42,848 nt of DNA from Bacteroidota bacterium (GTDB taxonomy: Bacteria; Bacteroidota; Bacteroidia; Flavobacteriales; Schleiferiaceae), in assembly GCA_003045865.1 (NCBI GenBank), contig PZPB01000016.1, positions 1 through 42,848 on the forward strand, read 5' to 3'. Both the position numbers and the translations under genes were made by a program. Below the pieces are notes generated by a model. That model did not search any database and had not been told where the DNA came from. It worked only from the letters and a program-made list of their open reading frames with translations. Shown one piece after another: positions 40,591-42,848 of this stretch. Numbering within the stretch: the stretch's first letter is position 1; every line of letters begins with the position of its first letter.

Positions 40591-41656
40591 TTTTTTTTAC
40601 TAATGCTGCAATTACGAAATACAAACCTACCAGTACCGCAGGAATACTAAGACTTTGCCCAATATTAAGACTGCGACCTTGCTCGGCTACAACCTGATTT
40701 TCTTTTAAGAATTCGATACCAAAACGGAAGCCAAAAAGTAATACTAAGAAGAGTCCAAAGAGTAAACCTTCCTTCTGTTTACCCATTTTAGTTTGGAAGA
40801 TACGCGCTAAAATAAAGAAGATAAATAGGTAGGCCAAGGCCTCAATAATTTGCGTAGGACGACGCGGATAACCGCGTGCTTCGATAAAGGCAAGGCCCTT
40901 TTCTTGCGTATCCCACTGCAGCTTAGTACCCGTAATTACCATATTTAAATCTTCCTTGCTACGATTCTCTAAAGTTGGTTTAACCCGATTAAGAACAAAG
41001 TCCTCTGCAACATCCAAATTGGAAACTTTAGATGAAAAACGCAGACTTAAACTATAAAGTGGGTAAACAATTGTATCGCTAATTTCCTCTTCGCCTAACT
41101 CAATAAATTCTACTTCCTCAATATAATCTCCGTAGTTACGCAAAATAGTCTCCCGCACGGGGTTGGTAAATACAGTTTCCCAAGATGAGTTACTTACGTC
41201 ACCGTAGATTTCACTATTGGCAAAATTCCCTACCCTAATAAGGCAGGCCGCGAGAGCCACCGTAATTACCACTCGATCGAGCATCCACAAGGGAGAGCGC
41301 TTCAAAATTTTACGACTAAAAATTATTACCGCAATAACTATAGATATAGCGGCCCCGTGGCTAGCTAAACCACCCTCCCAAACTTTGAGAATTTCGACGG
41401 GATGCTGCGCATAATAATCCCACTGGTAAAAGAAAACATGTCCTAAACGCGCACCGACAATTGTTGCAATTACCACGTAAGTTAAGAGCGTATCCAACTT
41501 TTCAATTGCAATTCCTTCCGTTTTAAAGATGCGCTTCATAATGAGATATCCCAAAACAAAGCCCAGAGCAAAAAGTAAAGAATAGTAACGTAGGGTAAAG
41601 AAACCTAAATCGAGTCCTCTCCCTAAATCCCATGTAAGCGTTAAGAATGTATTCAT
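40577..41656 (-). CDS. lgt: Prolipoprotein diacylglyceryl transferase
   Basis: Transfers diacylglycerol from phosphatidylglycerol to the lipobox cysteine of prolipoproteins, the first step in lipoprotein maturation. The conserved GGLASHG (95-101, His100), RVGNFANSEIYG (141-152, Arg141) and RRPTQ (265-269) are present, and seven membrane helices are expected. At 359 residues it is longer than the roughly 290 of E. coli; part of this is about 30 extra residues in the periplasmic head between Arg141 and RRPTQ. At least five lipoproteins of this window would be substrates. Confidence 0.95.
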   Translation of the reverse strand: MNTFLTLTWDLGRGLDLGFFTLRYYSLLFALGFVLGYLIMKRIFKTEGIAIEKLDTLLTYVVIATIVGARLGHVFFYQWDYYAQHPVEILKVWEGGLASHGAAISIVIAVIIFSRKILKRSPLWMLDRVVITVALAACLIRVGNFANSEIYGDVSNSSWETVFTNPVRETILRNYGDYIEEVEFIELGEEEISDTIVYPLYSLSLRFSSKVSNLDVAEDFVLNRVKPTLENRSKEDLNMVITGTKLQWDTQEKGLAFIEARGYPRRPTQIIEALAYLFIFFILARIFQTKMGKQKEGLLFGLFLVLLFGFRFGIEFLKENQVVAEQGRSLNIGQSLSIPAVLVGLYFVIAALVKKNEKE

Positions 41657-41695
41657 AGTGGTTTTTCAGTGGGGGAAATTACAAAATTGCAGGCT

Positions 41696-42848
41696 TTAAG
41701 GAAGACGTTCCAAGCCCGCTCTTGCTTTTTGATGCACACCTTCGTGAAAGGCATAAGACTTTAAACTCAATGCCCTCAAAAAGTAGCGTCTGCTTTCCTT
41801 AGGATTACCATTCTCTTCGTATAGCATCGCTATTTGTAAGAGACTGTTTCCTAAGGAATAAGTTTCTGGCTCAGGCCAAGAACTAGCTTTTAAAAAACTT
41901 TCCAGCGCTTTGTCTTTAAAACCTAATTCTTGAAAAGCACGTGCTCGTCGGTAATAAAACTCTTGATAAACCCAGTCTTCATCGCCTATTGAACTTACTT
42001 TTTTGGGATCTAAATCTTTAATAATCTTCGTATACCGACCCGCATCAAAGTCAAGACGCGCTTTAATCAAGAAAATATTAAAACCCCTTTTGGCTTCTTC
42101 TAAGGCTTGTTTATCAGAGCCCGTGAGAGTACTGGACTCTAAGAGTATTTTCTGACGGTAATTTTTAGCGGCAGCACTTTCTCCTTTCAATAAATGATAC
42201 CAAGCCAAATAACGATATGTCGATTTACGATTTTCATTATCGCGCGTGGTTTGCAAGAAATTAAGCAAATATTTTTCCGCCTTTTCAGGACGAATCATCA
42301 GAGCCACTTTACCAGTATAATAATCAAAAAACGGCACTTTAAGATAGCCGGGGCCTTGCGGCCTATTCTCCATTAGCTGCAAGGCCATGGTAGTTTGGCC
42401 ATTGGCTAATAATTGTTGTGCTTCTAAATACGCAAAGAAACTAGAGCCCTTCACATTCATGTCGAGGGTATAAAGTGAAACCTGCTCTTCCGTGGCCAAC
42501 TCGAAGTTTACATAAGCGTAAACAAAACCAAAATAACTTTGATGGAATTTTAGCTTAGGATCGGCGATGCTGTAATAATATGCCTGACGAATCATTTTAA
42601 GTCCTAGCTCAATATTGCCATCGAAACCGAATAAGCTAGCAATAGACTTATAATCTTCTGGCAAACTTCCAACGGCCGTTTGCAAAACACCAAGGGGGAT
42701 GAGTGTTGGCGCAAATTGCGGGTATTTCTTATAATTGTCTTGCAACAAATTATAAGCTCGATAAAAAAGCCAAGCCGCTTTAATATTAGACTTAAACTTA
42801 CCGTAAATGCCCGCGCGCGCGAGGCTAATTTCGGCTAAAAAAACTGCT
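41696..42848 (-). CDS. TPR-like helical-repeat protein (5' end outside window)
   Basis: The reading frame is open to the last bases of the window, so the N-terminus lies beyond it and about 383 residues are visible. The sequence is made of repeated helix pairs, for example YYRRARAFQELGFKDKALES and NSLLQIAMLYEENGNPKESR, in the 34-residue TPR style. No catalytic motif is seen. Proteins of this build commonly act as scaffolds in envelope assemblies. It lies 39 bp upstream of lgt and reads in the same direction. Confidence 0.8.
   Translation of the reverse strand, partial: AVFLAEISLARAGIYGKFKSNIKAAWLFYRAYNLLQDNYKKYPQFAPTLIPLGVLQTAVGSLPEDYKSIASLFGFDGNIELGLKMIRQAYYYSIADPKLKFHQSYFGFVYAYVNFELATEEQVSLYTLDMNVKGSSFFAYLEAQQLLANGQTTMALQLMENRPQGPGYLKVPFFDYYTGKVALMIRPEKAEKYLLNFLQTTRDNENRKSTYRYLAWYHLLKGESAAAKNYRQKILLESSTLTGSDKQALEEAKRGFNIFLIKARLDFDAGRYTKIIKDLDPKKVSSIGDEDWVYQEFYYRRARAFQELGFKDKALESFLKASSWPEPETYSLGNSLLQIAMLYEENGNPKESRRYFLRALSLKSYAFHEGVHQKARAGLERLP

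Overview
The window reads as chromosomal DNA of a member of the Bacteroidota, most likely Flavobacteriales. The evidence is two secreted proteins with type IX secretion sorting tails (one type B gliding-motility-associated, one type A), families largely confined to this phylum (DUF6702, DUF4476, DUF4920, a BT_0820-like HAD protein, GldL-like membrane hairpins), repeated -7 boxes of the Bacteroidota promoter form TAnnTTTG, and little Shine-Dalgarno sequence before starts. No tRNA, rRNA, CRISPR array, phage or transposase gene was seen. Most of the window is dense core genome with several 1-4 bp coupled gene overlaps.

Layout. 1-4.6 kb: a membrane protein cut by the window edge, rpsP-rimM-trmN6, a pirin gene on the other strand, and a coupled DUF6702/HupE pair. 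4.6-9.9 kb: a small glycine-zipper membrane protein, DUF1015, an O-methyltransferase, a secreted Asp-box (sialidase-like) protein, dipeptidase E and an AlkD-like protein. 10.0-13.5 kb: gpmI, a small HAD protein, map and a methyltransferase, chained by short overlaps and ended by a strong bidirectional hairpin. 13.6-20 kb: saccharopine dehydrogenase, DUF4476, DUF423, pckA, a small membrane protein and a PIN-PhoH ATPase. 20.2-28.3 kb is the methionine/SAM region. On the minus strand, metH is split into a homocysteine-binding protein and a folate/B12/reactivation protein, followed by metF. This unit has a clear promoter and a SAM-I riboswitch. On the plus strand, metK has a leader that resembles another SAM-sensing RNA. 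Between the two metH genes lies an approximately 0.8 kb insert carrying a four-helix-bundle gene bounded by 12-bp inverted repeats. 28.5-31.3 kb: ilvE, DUF4920 lipoprotein, a CxxCH lipoprotein and mnmD. 31.4-38.8 kb: type B T9SS cargo, Nudix, type A T9SS cargo, TIGR01777 oxidoreductase and an M1 peptidase. 38.9-42.8 kb: an NlpC/P60 lipoprotein, then on the minus strand a TPR-like protein (cut by the window end), lgt, DUF192 and a YciI-like protein.

How the genes work together. MetF makes 5-methyl-THF, which the two-part MetH uses to make methionine, and MetK turns methionine into SAM. Several SAM-dependent methyltransferases lie nearby (TrmN6, O-methyltransferase, the methyltransferase after map, MnmD). 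The SAM-I leader and the metK leader would close the feedback loop. Lgt would lipidate the lipoproteins encoded here.

Less expected structure: (i) the insert between the metH genes; (ii) two apparently different SAM-type leaders about 1.1 kb apart; (iii) a short dispersed motif close to GCATCTGCGnAAGCG, found at least seven times in coding and intergenic DNA, including a 20-bp identical copy in the unrelated genes metH and mnmD; (iv) an internally duplicated GldL-like membrane protein.
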